From positions 1-31,117 of the forward strand of contig JBQNBC010000016.1 in the NCBI GenBank assembly GCA_052170135.1: a stretch of 31,117 nucleotides of DNA, written 5' to 3'. This document shows, in pieces, positions 24,165 through 31,117 of this stretch. Source of the stretch: Wolinella sp052170135 (GTDB lineage: Bacteria > Campylobacterota > Campylobacteria > Campylobacterales > Helicobacteraceae). How positions within the stretch are numbered: position 1 is the stretch's first letter; the number at the start of each line of letters is the position of its first letter. The notes under the pieces were generated by a model. That model was given only the letters and a program-made list of their open reading frames with translations. It had not been told where the DNA came from and made no database searches. The translations under genes were made by a program, and so were the position numbers.

Positions 24165-24739
24165 ACGCCACGCACACTCGATGCGATTATTTCGCAAATC
24201 TCACCAGGAGACTTCGAAGCATCAATAACCAAAGTAGCTATTTTAAGTGTGCTTGATGCCTCTTTTATCCGCTCTTGCAACTCCATTAGATATTCAACTC
24301 CACGCGATTCGATCGTATCTCTACTCTTTTGTGAAATTCTCCGCTCTAGCTCATCTTGAGTAAGCTCCAAAATCACGACCAAATCTGGCACAATTCCACA
24401 GACGGCAAAAAGGTTTAGCTCCACGAGCCAATCCATCTCAAAGCCACTAGCATAGGCGATTCCAGAGACTAGACTGCGATCTGAAAAAAGTAACGATTCC
24501 TCACGATTCTTCAGCACACTCTCTGCATGCTCCGCCCTGTCAGCGAGAAACAACAACATCTCTGCGCGCGCACTCCTAGCCTCACCATGCAAAAGAATCT
24601 CTCTTAGCTTCTCGCCAAGCACACTTCCGCCCGGCTCTTTGGTAAAAATCGCCTCGGGAAAGCGTTCTCTAAGCAGAGCGATTTGCGTACTCTTGCCACA
24701 CGTATCAATCCCCTCTATCGCAACATATAGATTCTTCAT
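24161..24739 (-). CDS. tmk: Thymidylate kinase
   Basis: This 192-aa P-loop kinase phosphorylates dTMP to dTDP. The nucleotide-binding loop EGIDTCGKST (9-18), KEPGG, the SDRSLVSGIAYA motif and an arginine-containing lid (RRISQKSRDTIESRG) are visible. Length equals that of H. pylori Tmk. ATG at 24739 overlaps the coaD stop (ATGA). Confidence 0.95.
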   Translation of the reverse strand: MKNLYVAIEGIDTCGKSTQIALLRERFPEAIFTKEPGGSVLGEKLREILLHGEARSARAEMLLFLADRAEHAESVLKNREESLLFSDRSLVSGIAYASGFEMDWLVELNLFAVCGIVPDLVVILELTQDELERRISQKSRDTIESRGVEYLMELQERIKEASSTLKIATLVIDASKSPGEICEIIASSVRGV

Positions 24740-25221
24740 TTACACACCCGCCTTGCGCTTATATACTCATAGACTTCGCTTGGCACTAAGTGCGAAATTC
24801 TCCCTTCATGGGCGAGAATCGAACGAATCACAGAGGAGCTAATAAAGGCATTTTGCAAGCACGGCATGAGATAAATTGTCTCTAGCTCTGGATTTAACGA
24901 TGAGTTTGCATAGCCCATCTGCAACTCGTATTCAAAGTCGCTCACAGCGCGCAATCCACGCACAATAAGTGTCGCATTACGCTCCTTTGCAAAGTCAGCA
25001 AGAAGTGAGTCAAAGCTCTCAACGCGCACATTTTTCATGCCACATACCGCTAGCTCTACCATCTCTACGCGCTCATGCAACGAAAACATCGGTCGTTTGC
25101 CAGCTGATTGCGCGACAGCGACGATTAGCGTCTCAAAAATTCCACTTGCGCGACGGACAATATCTATATGCCCACTACTAAGTGGGTCAAATGTCCCTGG
25201 GTATATAGCTATTTTTTGCAC
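24736..25221 (-). CDS. coaD: Pantetheine-phosphate adenylyltransferase
   Basis: This 161-aa nucleotidyltransferase catalyses the penultimate step of coenzyme A synthesis. Motifs are YPGTFDPLSSGH (7-18), RGLRAVSDFEYELQMGYAN and the ISSSVIRSIL motif. I choose GTG at 25221, giving MQKIAIYPGTF as in H. pylori; GGAGG is upstream. A longer ATG start at 25236 (MGGIK) would overlap ubiX and is not family-like. Confidence 0.94.
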   Translation of the reverse strand: MQKIAIYPGTFDPLSSGHIDIVRRASGIFETLIVAVAQSAGKRPMFSLHERVEMVELAVCGMKNVRVESFDSLLADFAKERNATLIVRGLRAVSDFEYELQMGYANSSLNPELETIYLMPCLQNAFISSSVIRSILAHEGRISHLVPSEVYEYISARRVCK

Positions 25222-25223
25222 CT

Positions 25224-25754
25224 TTATCCCTCCCATTTCTTATAGAGATCATGAGCGATTCCTAGGCTATCTAGCCACTTGCCAATCCAAAAATCCTCCA
25301 TGGCCTCAAGATTCTTGATTTCCGCATAGTAACCAGCCACGGGGGGAGAAATCACAACACCAAGACGCGCAAGTTTTAGCATATTTTCAAGCATAATCGC
25401 TCCAAAAGGCATCTCGCGCGGTGCTAGTAGCAGTCTCTTTTGCTCTTTTAGCATCACGCTCGCTGCACGCGTTGTAAGGTTATCTGCGATTCCATGCGCA
25501 ATTTTTGCAAGAGTATTCATGCTACAAGGTACAATAGCCATCGCATCGACACCAAAACTACCAGATGCAACACATTCACTAACATTATCATCGCTAAGAA
25601 TCTTAAACTCCCTTGATTCTTCCTTCTGTGCGACTATCCTAGCCCCATCTGTAGCGATCACAAAAAGTTCAATTTCACGAGGAATCGCACGCGCAAATCT
25701 AAGCCCAAGCCCAACACCACTCGCACCACTAAGGGCAATTGTCAGTTTTTTCAA
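25224..25754 (-). CDS. ubiX: Flavin prenyltransferase UbiX
   Basis: This 176-aa flavoprotein makes the prenylated FMN cofactor used by UbiD-type decarboxylases. It has the N-terminal SGASGVGLGLRFA loop, the IVPCSMNTLAKIAHGIADNLTTRAASV block and LLLAPREMPFGAIMLENMLKLA. ATG at 25754 overlaps the flgA stop by 4 nt. Neighbouring coaD and flgA match H. pylori order. Confidence 0.93.
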   Translation of the reverse strand: MKKLTIALSGASGVGLGLRFARAIPREIELFVIATDGARIVAQKEESREFKILSDDNVSECVASGSFGVDAMAIVPCSMNTLAKIAHGIADNLTTRAASVMLKEQKRLLLAPREMPFGAIMLENMLKLARLGVVISPPVAGYYAEIKNLEAMEDFWIGKWLDSLGIAHDLYKKWEG

Positions 25755-26653
25755 TCTATCACCACCATTAAAGAATCGACCACTCGCACATCGTAGCTTT
25801 TTTTATTGCGCTCATTTCTAACTCTAATTTTCTCACCAACTGCGCCATCTTGCTGTGCAAGTGCGCTAAATTCGAGATTTACACCACCTTCATTAATTAT
25901 CACACGCACAACATCTCCACGACGAATCACCTTTTTTGGGATAATTTTATCCTGTGTAAGAATCGCATTCGCCGAAGTATATGACTTTACGGATACTTCG
26001 CCGACTTGATTCTTGCGCATAAGCTCGCTACTCACGCGCTCAAAAGGAATCCGTCTCACCTCAACCTCACCATAGCTGAGTAAATCCCCACTTTTTAAAA
26101 CACTTTTAGTAAAAATCGCCTCGATAGTTGCGTCTACTTCATAGCGAAAAAATAGCTTTCTCTTCTCGCCCTTAGCATCTTCAAATGTAGCATTAAAAGT
26201 CCCATGATAACGCTTTAAAAGCTTCTCATCAAAATCTATATCTATTAACTTTAGCCCAGAAAGTACGCTAGAAGTGATGGGTGAAATCTTCACATCTTTA
26301 ATGAGAATCTGATAACCAGCATGCTTTTTTATAAACTTCTCACCCACGATCTGAGCCAACTCATCTAACTCGCCACTCTCAAGTGCCTTTTCGAATTCAA
26401 CCACGCTGTTTTTTGCCTCTATGGCAATTCCATGGTCTCTAAAAACACGCACAATCTCACTACTTTTGACCTTATAAAGTTGCAAATCTCGCGAAATCTC
26501 CAGCACAAAAAAGCGCTCGATTCCATCAAAAAAATCTGTCGAATAGAGAGCTGAATCGCGAAAATAATACTTTTGCTTCAACACCAAAGGCGTGGCACAA
26601 AATACGCTAGAGGGCGCAAAAAATAGAAGATACAGAATCATAAATCGTCTCAT
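25751..26653 (-). CDS. flgA: Flagellar basal body P-ring formation protein FlgA
   Basis: This 300-aa protein starts with a signal peptide (MRRFMILYLLFFAPSSVFC, cleavage probably near residue 19-20) and ends with a SAF/FlgA domain (residues about 180-300; SGDLLSYGEVEVRRIP, KKVIRRGDVVRVIINEGGVNLEFSALAQQDG). FlgA is a periplasmic chaperone for FlgI in assembling the flagellar P ring. Its size is larger than E. coli FlgA, with an added N-terminal part of about 150 residues. It heads the ten-gene minus run and diverges from tgt. Confidence 0.88.
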   Translation of the reverse strand: MRRFMILYLLFFAPSSVFCATPLVLKQKYYFRDSALYSTDFFDGIERFFVLEISRDLQLYKVKSSEIVRVFRDHGIAIEAKNSVVEFEKALESGELDELAQIVGEKFIKKHAGYQILIKDVKISPITSSVLSGLKLIDIDFDEKLLKRYHGTFNATFEDAKGEKRKLFFRYEVDATIEAIFTKSVLKSGDLLSYGEVEVRRIPFERVSSELMRKNQVGEVSVKSYTSANAILTQDKIIPKKVIRRGDVVRVIINEGGVNLEFSALAQQDGAVGEKIRVRNERNKKSYDVRVVDSLMVVID

Positions 26654-26827
26654 TTTGCCCCTTGCGCGCGTTTATTTTTGTCTTATTTGAATTTTACGCT
26701 TGATGGCAAAATCCAATCTAAAGCATTTTTTACGACATTCTACCAAACACAACCAAAGAGGAGAATCGAACAGGCGCACGTTGCTTTTTGCTATCATCGC
26801 ACCAGATTTTTACAACAGGAGCGTGAA

Positions 26828-27961
26828 ATGACTTTCACACTACAAGCCACGGACAACCTCGCTCGCGCAGGGAATCTAAACCTAGCGCACGGAGAGATTC
26901 CTACGCCTATTTTTATGCCAGTAGGAACGCAAGCTAGTGTGAAAGCGCTTGATTTCACAGATCTTTTAGAACATGTCAACGCCCCAATAATCCTCGGTAA
27001 CACATATCATCTATATCTACGCCCCGGAGATGAGACAATAGCAAAATTAGGTGGATTGCATGGCTTTAGCAAATTTGGGCGAAACTTCCTCACAGATAGC
27101 GGTGGTTTCCAAGCCTTTAGCCTAAATCACAATACAAAGCATAGCGAGGAAGGAATCGTATTTAGAAGTCATATCGATGGCTCAAAACACCTATTTACGC
27201 CAGAAAAAGTGCTTGATATAGAATACAATCTAAACAGTGACATCATGATGGTTTTAGATGATTTAGTCGGGCTACCAGCGCCAAAAGAGAGAATCAAAGA
27301 ATCCATAGAACGCACCACGCGATGGGCAGAACGTTCGCTACGCTACCACGAGAGCAAAAAGCGTGAAGGTGATGCAAAGACAAATAATCTTTTCGCGATA
27401 ATTCAAGGTGGCACAGACAAGGAGTTTCGCGAGATTTCAGCTAGAAGTCTAGTAGGACTTGGCGACTTTGATGGTTTTGCCATTGGCGGACTCGCCGTTG
27501 GTGAGCCAAATGAACAGATGTATGAAACGCTTGACTTTACAACACCGCTAATGCCAATAGATAAGCCTCGCTACCTCATGGGAGTAGGTACACCTGAAGA
27601 CATCATCGAAGGAATCGCGCGTGGCATAGATATGTTTGACTGTGTCATGCCAACAAGAAACGCGCGAAACGGGACACTTTTCACACACTTCGGCAAGCTA
27701 TCAATAAAATCACCACGCTTTAAACTCGACGAATCGCCAATAGATCCGCTATGTGACTGCTACACATGTCGCAACCACTCACGCGCCTACCTAAACCACC
27801 TGTTTAGAAGCGGGGAATTTAGCTACTTCCGCCTCGCCTCAATCCACAATCTAAGCTACTATCTAAACCTTGTTCGTGGTGCTAGAGAGGCGATACTGAC
27901 CAGACAATGGGAATCGTATCGTGCGGAATTTTATGCCATGAGGACTAAAGAAAAATTGTAA
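26828..27961 (+). CDS. tgt: tRNA-guanine transglycosylase
   Basis: This 377-aa enzyme exchanges guanine-34 for preQ1 in tRNAs with GUN anticodons, in queuosine synthesis. Motifs: nucleophile and substrate-binding TDSGGFQAFSL, AIIQGG, FAIGGLAVGEP, DCVMPTRNARNG, and the zinc site CDCYTC with the following HLF histidine. I place the start at 26828 (MTFTLQATDN) because CAGGAG lies 7 nt upstream; the open frame from 26678 has an unrelated 50-residue extension. Length matches H. pylori Tgt. Confidence 0.95.
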   Translation: MTFTLQATDNLARAGNLNLAHGEIPTPIFMPVGTQASVKALDFTDLLEHVNAPIILGNTYHLYLRPGDETIAKLGGLHGFSKFGRNFLTDSGGFQAFSLNHNTKHSEEGIVFRSHIDGSKHLFTPEKVLDIEYNLNSDIMMVLDDLVGLPAPKERIKESIERTTRWAERSLRYHESKKREGDAKTNNLFAIIQGGTDKEFREISARSLVGLGDFDGFAIGGLAVGEPNEQMYETLDFTTPLMPIDKPRYLMGVGTPEDIIEGIARGIDMFDCVMPTRNARNGTLFTHFGKLSIKSPRFKLDESPIDPLCDCYTCRNHSRAYLNHLFRSGEFSYFRLASIHNLSYYLNLVRGAREAILTRQWESYRAEFYAMRTKEKL

Positions 27962-28027
27962 GATACAGCCACATATCTCACGTGCGATCTCCGCAAGAAT
28001 CGCTATAAAATATAAAAAGTGATGGCT

Positions 28028-28678
28028 TCATCCCTTTACAAGCTTGTATCCAACGCCAGATACATTCTCTATCATCCCCTCGCCGATTTTACGGCGTACA
28101 CGCTTTATCATGGTTCTTAGCGCATCATTTGATGGGGCTTTACCGCCCCATATTACTTCTTCTAGCACCTTTGTCTTTACCACACAGCCAATATTTTGCA
28201 CCAAAACATCAAAAAATATACCCTCGCGTGGCGATAATTTGCATACTTCGCCTTTTATTGTGAGTATGTGGCTGACGCGCTCATAGACGATTTCATTGCC
28301 TATTATGATTTCTTGACTAAGGCGCCCAAGGAGCTTGTCAATCTTTAGTCCAAGCTCTTGTATATCAAAGGGCTTTTTCAAATAATCCTCACAACCGCTC
28401 AAAAAGGCTTTTTCTATTGTTTGGATACGAGAATCGGCACTAACAATAATTACTTTTGGTGCAAATAGTGTTGCTTTTAGTTGCTCTAAAAATGCAATTC
28501 CATTGCCATCTGGTAGCATCACGTCAACTACAAAAAGCACAAAATCCTGCCCGCTTTTTAGTTCGCCTATCGCATCGCCAACAGTAGAACACGCACTCAC
28601 CTCAAACCCTCGCCCCTGCAAGAATCTCACAATCACCTTCTGCAATACCGGCTCATCTTCTAAGAGTAGCAACTTCAA
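28028..28678 (-). CDS. OmpR-family response regulator (receiver plus winged helix)
   Basis: This 216-aa protein has a receiver domain with D9/D11-type acidic residues (LLEDEP), phosphoacceptor D52 (VVDVMLPDGNG), S80 and K102 (KKPF), then an OmpR/PhoB-type DNA-binding domain (about 125-216; KLSPREGIFFDVLV, SNDALRTMIKRVRRKIG, SGVGYKLVKG). I take TTG at 28678 as start, because AGGAGG lies 5 nt upstream; the in-frame GTG at 28684 would overlap that site. No histidine kinase gene is adjacent. A perfect inverted repeat lies about 73 nt upstream of the start and may be its own binding site. Confidence 0.9.
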   Translation of the reverse strand: MKLLLLEDEPVLQKVIVRFLQGRGFEVSACSTVGDAIGELKSGQDFVLFVVDVMLPDGNGIAFLEQLKATLFAPKVIIVSADSRIQTIEKAFLSGCEDYLKKPFDIQELGLKIDKLLGRLSQEIIIGNEIVYERVSHILTIKGEVCKLSPREGIFFDVLVQNIGCVVKTKVLEEVIWGGKAPSNDALRTMIKRVRRKIGEGMIENVSGVGYKLVKG

Positions 28679-28750
28679 ACACACCTCCTTAAAACGGTTC
28701 TATGCAGTCAAATTATTGGTATTTACTTTATAAAAATTTTCAATCTATGC

Positions 28751-28777
28751 TATGACTATATATTTTATATAGTCATA
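28751..28777. repeat. Perfect 12-bp inverted repeat, candidate operator
   Basis: TATGACTATATA, a TTT spacer, and the exact complement TATATAGTCATA. It lies upstream of the OmpR-type regulator gene, in the divergent region shared with the diguanylate cyclase. A symmetric AT-rich site of this size suits a dimeric regulator; a hairpin in RNA is also possible. Confidence 0.7.
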
Positions 28778-29038
28778 CTTTAGATGGTATTTGAAACTCA
28801 ACCTTTAAGTTTTTAGATTGTATCAGCCTAGTAATAATTATCACAAGTCTTAGAACAAGCGGACATAAATCTATCAAAAGATAGCTTCTGACTTAATAAA
28901 GAATCGTATGCCAACAATATCGCAAAACACCAATAAATACGTAATAAATCAACGATCTATGGCGCAAATTTTTACTCATAACAACATTAAACACACTGCA
29001 TATATCTGCATAATTTTAGTCACTCCGCGGACAAGAAT

Positions 29039-29052
29039 CCCCCCCCCCCCCC
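29039..29052 (+). repeat. C14 homopolymer tract
   Basis: Fourteen consecutive C interrupt otherwise AT-rich non-coding DNA, about 146 nt before the -10 element of the diguanylate cyclase gene. Long C/G runs are hypermutable by strand slippage in this group. No credible frame crosses it, so any effect would be on transcription or on an unrecognised small gene. Confidence 0.85.
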
Positions 29053-29197
29053 TAAAAATGCCATCATCCACGATAAAAGATAGTAAAAAATGCAACAGAT
29101 AAGATACAAAGCAAAATACCCTTGCTTTAATCACCAAAAACTATGTTACAAAAAATATAATACATATAAATTATGCTTAATTTTGTATGTTTTTGGC

Positions 29198-29203
29198 TAT
29201 AAT
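29198..29203 (+). promoter_or_regulatory. Candidate -10 element for the diguanylate cyclase gene
   Basis: TATAAT preceded by TTTTTGGC in a T-rich context, as is usual for housekeeping promoters of this group. It is 70 nt before the start codon. Confidence 0.5.
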
Positions 29204-29272
29204 TTAGGATTAAAAACATTAACAAACACACTATAAGATTCTTAAGATTATTACAGCGGGAGCAACGCAAAT

Positions 29273-31042
29273 ATGCCTAAGTCAAGGATTTCAACCAAAA
29301 TATCATGGCTTGCATTTAAAGCATCTCTAATGTCGGCATTGATGATATTTATCGCAATGGGCATATCGCTTACGATCCTAAATTGGGTAAACTGGGAACG
29401 CGAAAGCAAATGGTTTGCTGATAACTACATAGATCAGCGCAAAATCCTACTAGCACAAATGGTAGAACAGGCATATAACACAATCGAGTACATGACATTT
29501 TTACAAGGCAATGGTAGTGCAAGCGAAGAAGAGATTCTCCGTCTTTTGGCATCTATGCAAAGCACATTTCACAACGAGCGATACCTTGTTATCATGGATT
29601 ATCAAGGCGATGTCCTAATGGGCGCAGATGGATACAATGAAAAGCGACCAAACACGCACGATACATTTGTAAATGATGGTCAATCGATGTATGACTTCCT
29701 AAAGAAAAGCCTAAAAGAGAATCCAAATGGTGGATTTGTAGAATATTTTTGGAAAAATACTAACGATAAAACAGAAACTAAACGCCTCTCTTACATCACA
29801 GAATGTCCAGCTCGTGGATGGATTATCGGTGCTGGAATAAGACTAAACGACTTTGAAGCCTACATGGAAAGGCATCGCCAAACGAGAATCAAGAACTTTT
29901 ATAATCAGCTGACACAATTTTTTGTACTATCGATAATACTTTTAGCTATTGTCATTTTTTTCTCAAATATCATAAGAAAAAAGAGCGATAAGAGCCTATC
30001 ACAGCTAATCTCCAGCCTACAAGAGTTCGCCTCTCATCACAAAGAGCTCGATCTAAAAAAGATAGAGTTCGAGGAGCTACGACAACTAGCGCAACTAATA
30101 AACAATATGATGAATATCGAAGTGCAGGCGCGCATCCGTGAAGAAGAGCTAAGCTTTAATCTAAATCGCTATATAGACATAATCGATAGATGCGTAATTA
30201 CATCATCAACGGATATAAATGGGCGAATCACATACGTTAGTGAGGCATTTTGCAAAATCTCAGGCTACACAAAGAGTGAGCTAATTGGCATGCCACACAG
30301 CATAATGCGCCACCCAGATATGACTGATTCTCTATGCGTGTCCATGTGGTCATCCATACTAAAAAGCGACTTCAAAACGTGGCGTGGCGAGATGAAGAAT
30401 TGCACTAAAGACGGTGGCTACTATTGGGTTGACACGCAGATTGAGCCACTAAGAGATATGAGCGGTACTTGCATAGGCTATATCGCAATTCGCCAAGATA
30501 TCACTGACAAAAAGAGAATCGAAGAGCTAAGCATCACAGATGATATGACTGGGCTTTACAATCGCCGACACTTCAATAGCATTATGGAGCAGGAGTTGCG
30601 TCGCGCCTCACGAGGTACATATGGGATACATTTTGCCATTTTTGACATCGACCGCTTCAAACAACTAAATGACCGCTACGGACACCAAAAAGGAGATGAA
30701 GTCTTAATCAAGGTTGCTACAGTCATAAAAAACTCATTGCGTCGCGGTGGCGATTTTGCCTTTAGACTCGGTGGCGAGGAGTTTGGCGTAGTCATATCAG
30801 AACTTGGTGATGGTGAGATATTTGATTTTATCGATTCTATTAGAATGGCGATAGGCGACCTGAAAATCCCACACGAGCTAAATGGTGACATAGGATACGT
30901 AACAGTCTCATTTGGGCTTTTTAGCTGCAGTAAGGGCATGGGATGTTGTAGCTCTGACTTCATCTATAAAATGGCAGATAAAGCCCTCTATAGAGCAAAG
31001 GAAAATGGACGCAACCGCGGTGAAGTCGAGGCTCACCCATAA
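29273..31042 (+). CDS. Membrane diguanylate cyclase: Cache - PAS (Aer type) - GGDEF
   Basis: This 589-aa protein has a transmembrane helix at about 15-37, a periplasmic single-Cache domain (about 45-195; YLVIMDYQGDVLMGADG, CPARGWIIGAGI), a second helix (214-232), a helical linker, a PAS domain (about 305-412) and a GGDEF domain (about 420-585). The active-site motif is GGEEF (500-504), and the product-inhibition RxxD (R491-D494) lies five residues before it, so c-di-GMP synthesis with feedback control is expected. The PAS sequence GMPHSIMRHPDM and the WRGEMKN...GGYYWV pattern resemble the FAD-binding PAS of the Aer redox sensor. The ATG is preceded by GGGAG. It is complete in the window. Confidence 0.93.
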   Translation: MPKSRISTKISWLAFKASLMSALMIFIAMGISLTILNWVNWERESKWFADNYIDQRKILLAQMVEQAYNTIEYMTFLQGNGSASEEEILRLLASMQSTFHNERYLVIMDYQGDVLMGADGYNEKRPNTHDTFVNDGQSMYDFLKKSLKENPNGGFVEYFWKNTNDKTETKRLSYITECPARGWIIGAGIRLNDFEAYMERHRQTRIKNFYNQLTQFFVLSIILLAIVIFFSNIIRKKSDKSLSQLISSLQEFASHHKELDLKKIEFEELRQLAQLINNMMNIEVQARIREEELSFNLNRYIDIIDRCVITSSTDINGRITYVSEAFCKISGYTKSELIGMPHSIMRHPDMTDSLCVSMWSSILKSDFKTWRGEMKNCTKDGGYYWVDTQIEPLRDMSGTCIGYIAIRQDITDKKRIEELSITDDMTGLYNRRHFNSIMEQELRRASRGTYGIHFAIFDIDRFKQLNDRYGHQKGDEVLIKVATVIKNSLRRGGDFAFRLGGEEFGVVISELGDGEIFDFIDSIRMAIGDLKIPHELNGDIGYVTVSFGLFSCSKGMGCCSSDFIYKMADKALYRAKENGRNRGEVEAHP

Positions 31043-31064
31043 AAAATACAGCCGATTCTTTTCT

Positions 31065-31081
31065 CGGATAACAATTTCACA
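31065..31081 (+). other. 17-mer identical to the lac operator/M13 reverse-primer sequence
   Basis: CGGATAACAATTTCACA downstream of the diguanylate cyclase gene is identical, from memory, to 17 bases of the E. coli lac operator region used in cloning vectors. The flanks differ from the vector sequence. It may be chance, or an assembly or primer artefact near an end. Confidence 0.4.
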
Positions 31082-31117
31082 GATCGCGTTCACAGTAATG
31101 TCGAGGGCGAAATACGC

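Larger units (their letters stand above)
28679..29272. other. 594-bp divergent intergenic region
   Basis: This AT-rich gap lies between the response regulator and the diguanylate cyclase gene. It contains a perfect palindrome (28751-28777), a C14 tract (29039-29052) and a promoter-like element (29198-29203). A 64-codon ORF (28908-29102) spans the C14 tract, but it has no good ribosome-binding site and no recognisable domain, so I do not call it. Confidence 0.6.

Noticed and set aside
26678..26827. N-terminal extension of tgt by 50 codons
   Set aside because: The extension is not family-like, and a good Shine-Dalgarno sequence precedes the internal ATG at 26828.
27984..28003. GCGAT/ATCGC hairpin between tgt and the response regulator
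   Set aside because: The stem is only five pairs with a 10-nt loop and no T-run, too weak to call a terminator.
28908..29102. 64-codon ORF spanning the C14 tract
   Set aside because: No ribosome-binding site, no domain, and a proline run produced only by the homopolymer.

Overview
The window looks like chromosome of a member of the Campylobacterota, most likely Helicobacteraceae (an enterohepatic Helicobacter or a Wolinella-like relative). Three gene orders support this: flgA-ubiX-coaD-tmk-comF and accB-accC beside dcd match what I remember of Helicobacter pylori, and cheY-prmA-ftsH-psd/pssA is shared with Campylobacter. Pseudaminic acid synthesis (pseC), a FlaC-type flagellin, two long poly-G/C tracts and AT-rich DNA fit the same group. 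leuA, hisH, hisA and a GGDEF protein argue against H. pylori itself. This placement comes from memory of gene order and protein sequence, not from a search.

Layout. 1-1796 (minus): exbB, exbD, a 51-residue membrane protein, and a MotA/TolQ/ExbB-type channel with a long coiled-coil tail (ZorA-like) that runs off the left edge. 1995-2851: a receiver and CheW pair. 2909-4790: flagellin and pseC. 4847-6655: biotin carboxyl carrier and biotin carboxylase of acetyl-CoA carboxylase. 6748-7308 (plus): dcd. 7579-9560 (plus): two adjacent genes heavily decayed by frameshifts, stops and an apparent internal deletion. 9663-11624: acetyl-CoA synthetase. 11972-12937: CorA. 13153-19465 (minus run): cheY, prmA, ftsH, a PSD-like gene, pssA, a leucine-rich leader peptide and leuA. 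19591-26653 (minus run of ten tightly packed genes): flgA, ubiX, coaD, tmk, comF, a PolB-type exonuclease, a PDC/Cache membrane protein, hisH, hisA and an HrgA-like HARE-HTH nuclease. 26828-27961 (plus): tgt. 28028-28678 (minus): an OmpR-type regulator. 29273-31042 (plus): a Cache-PAS-GGDEF diguanylate cyclase.

Most of this is housekeeping and motility DNA. The most interesting points are: a probable leucine attenuator upstream of leuA, encoding a 32-residue peptide with six Leu in its last nine residues; a G10 tract sitting in the ribosome-binding position of the PSD-like gene, which itself lacks the expected catalytic His and Ser; a proton-channel cluster with a ZorA-like subunit; the remains of a two-gene accessory module; and a perfect 12-bp inverted repeat upstream of the OmpR-type regulator. 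No tRNA, rRNA, CRISPR array or insertion sequence was recognised.
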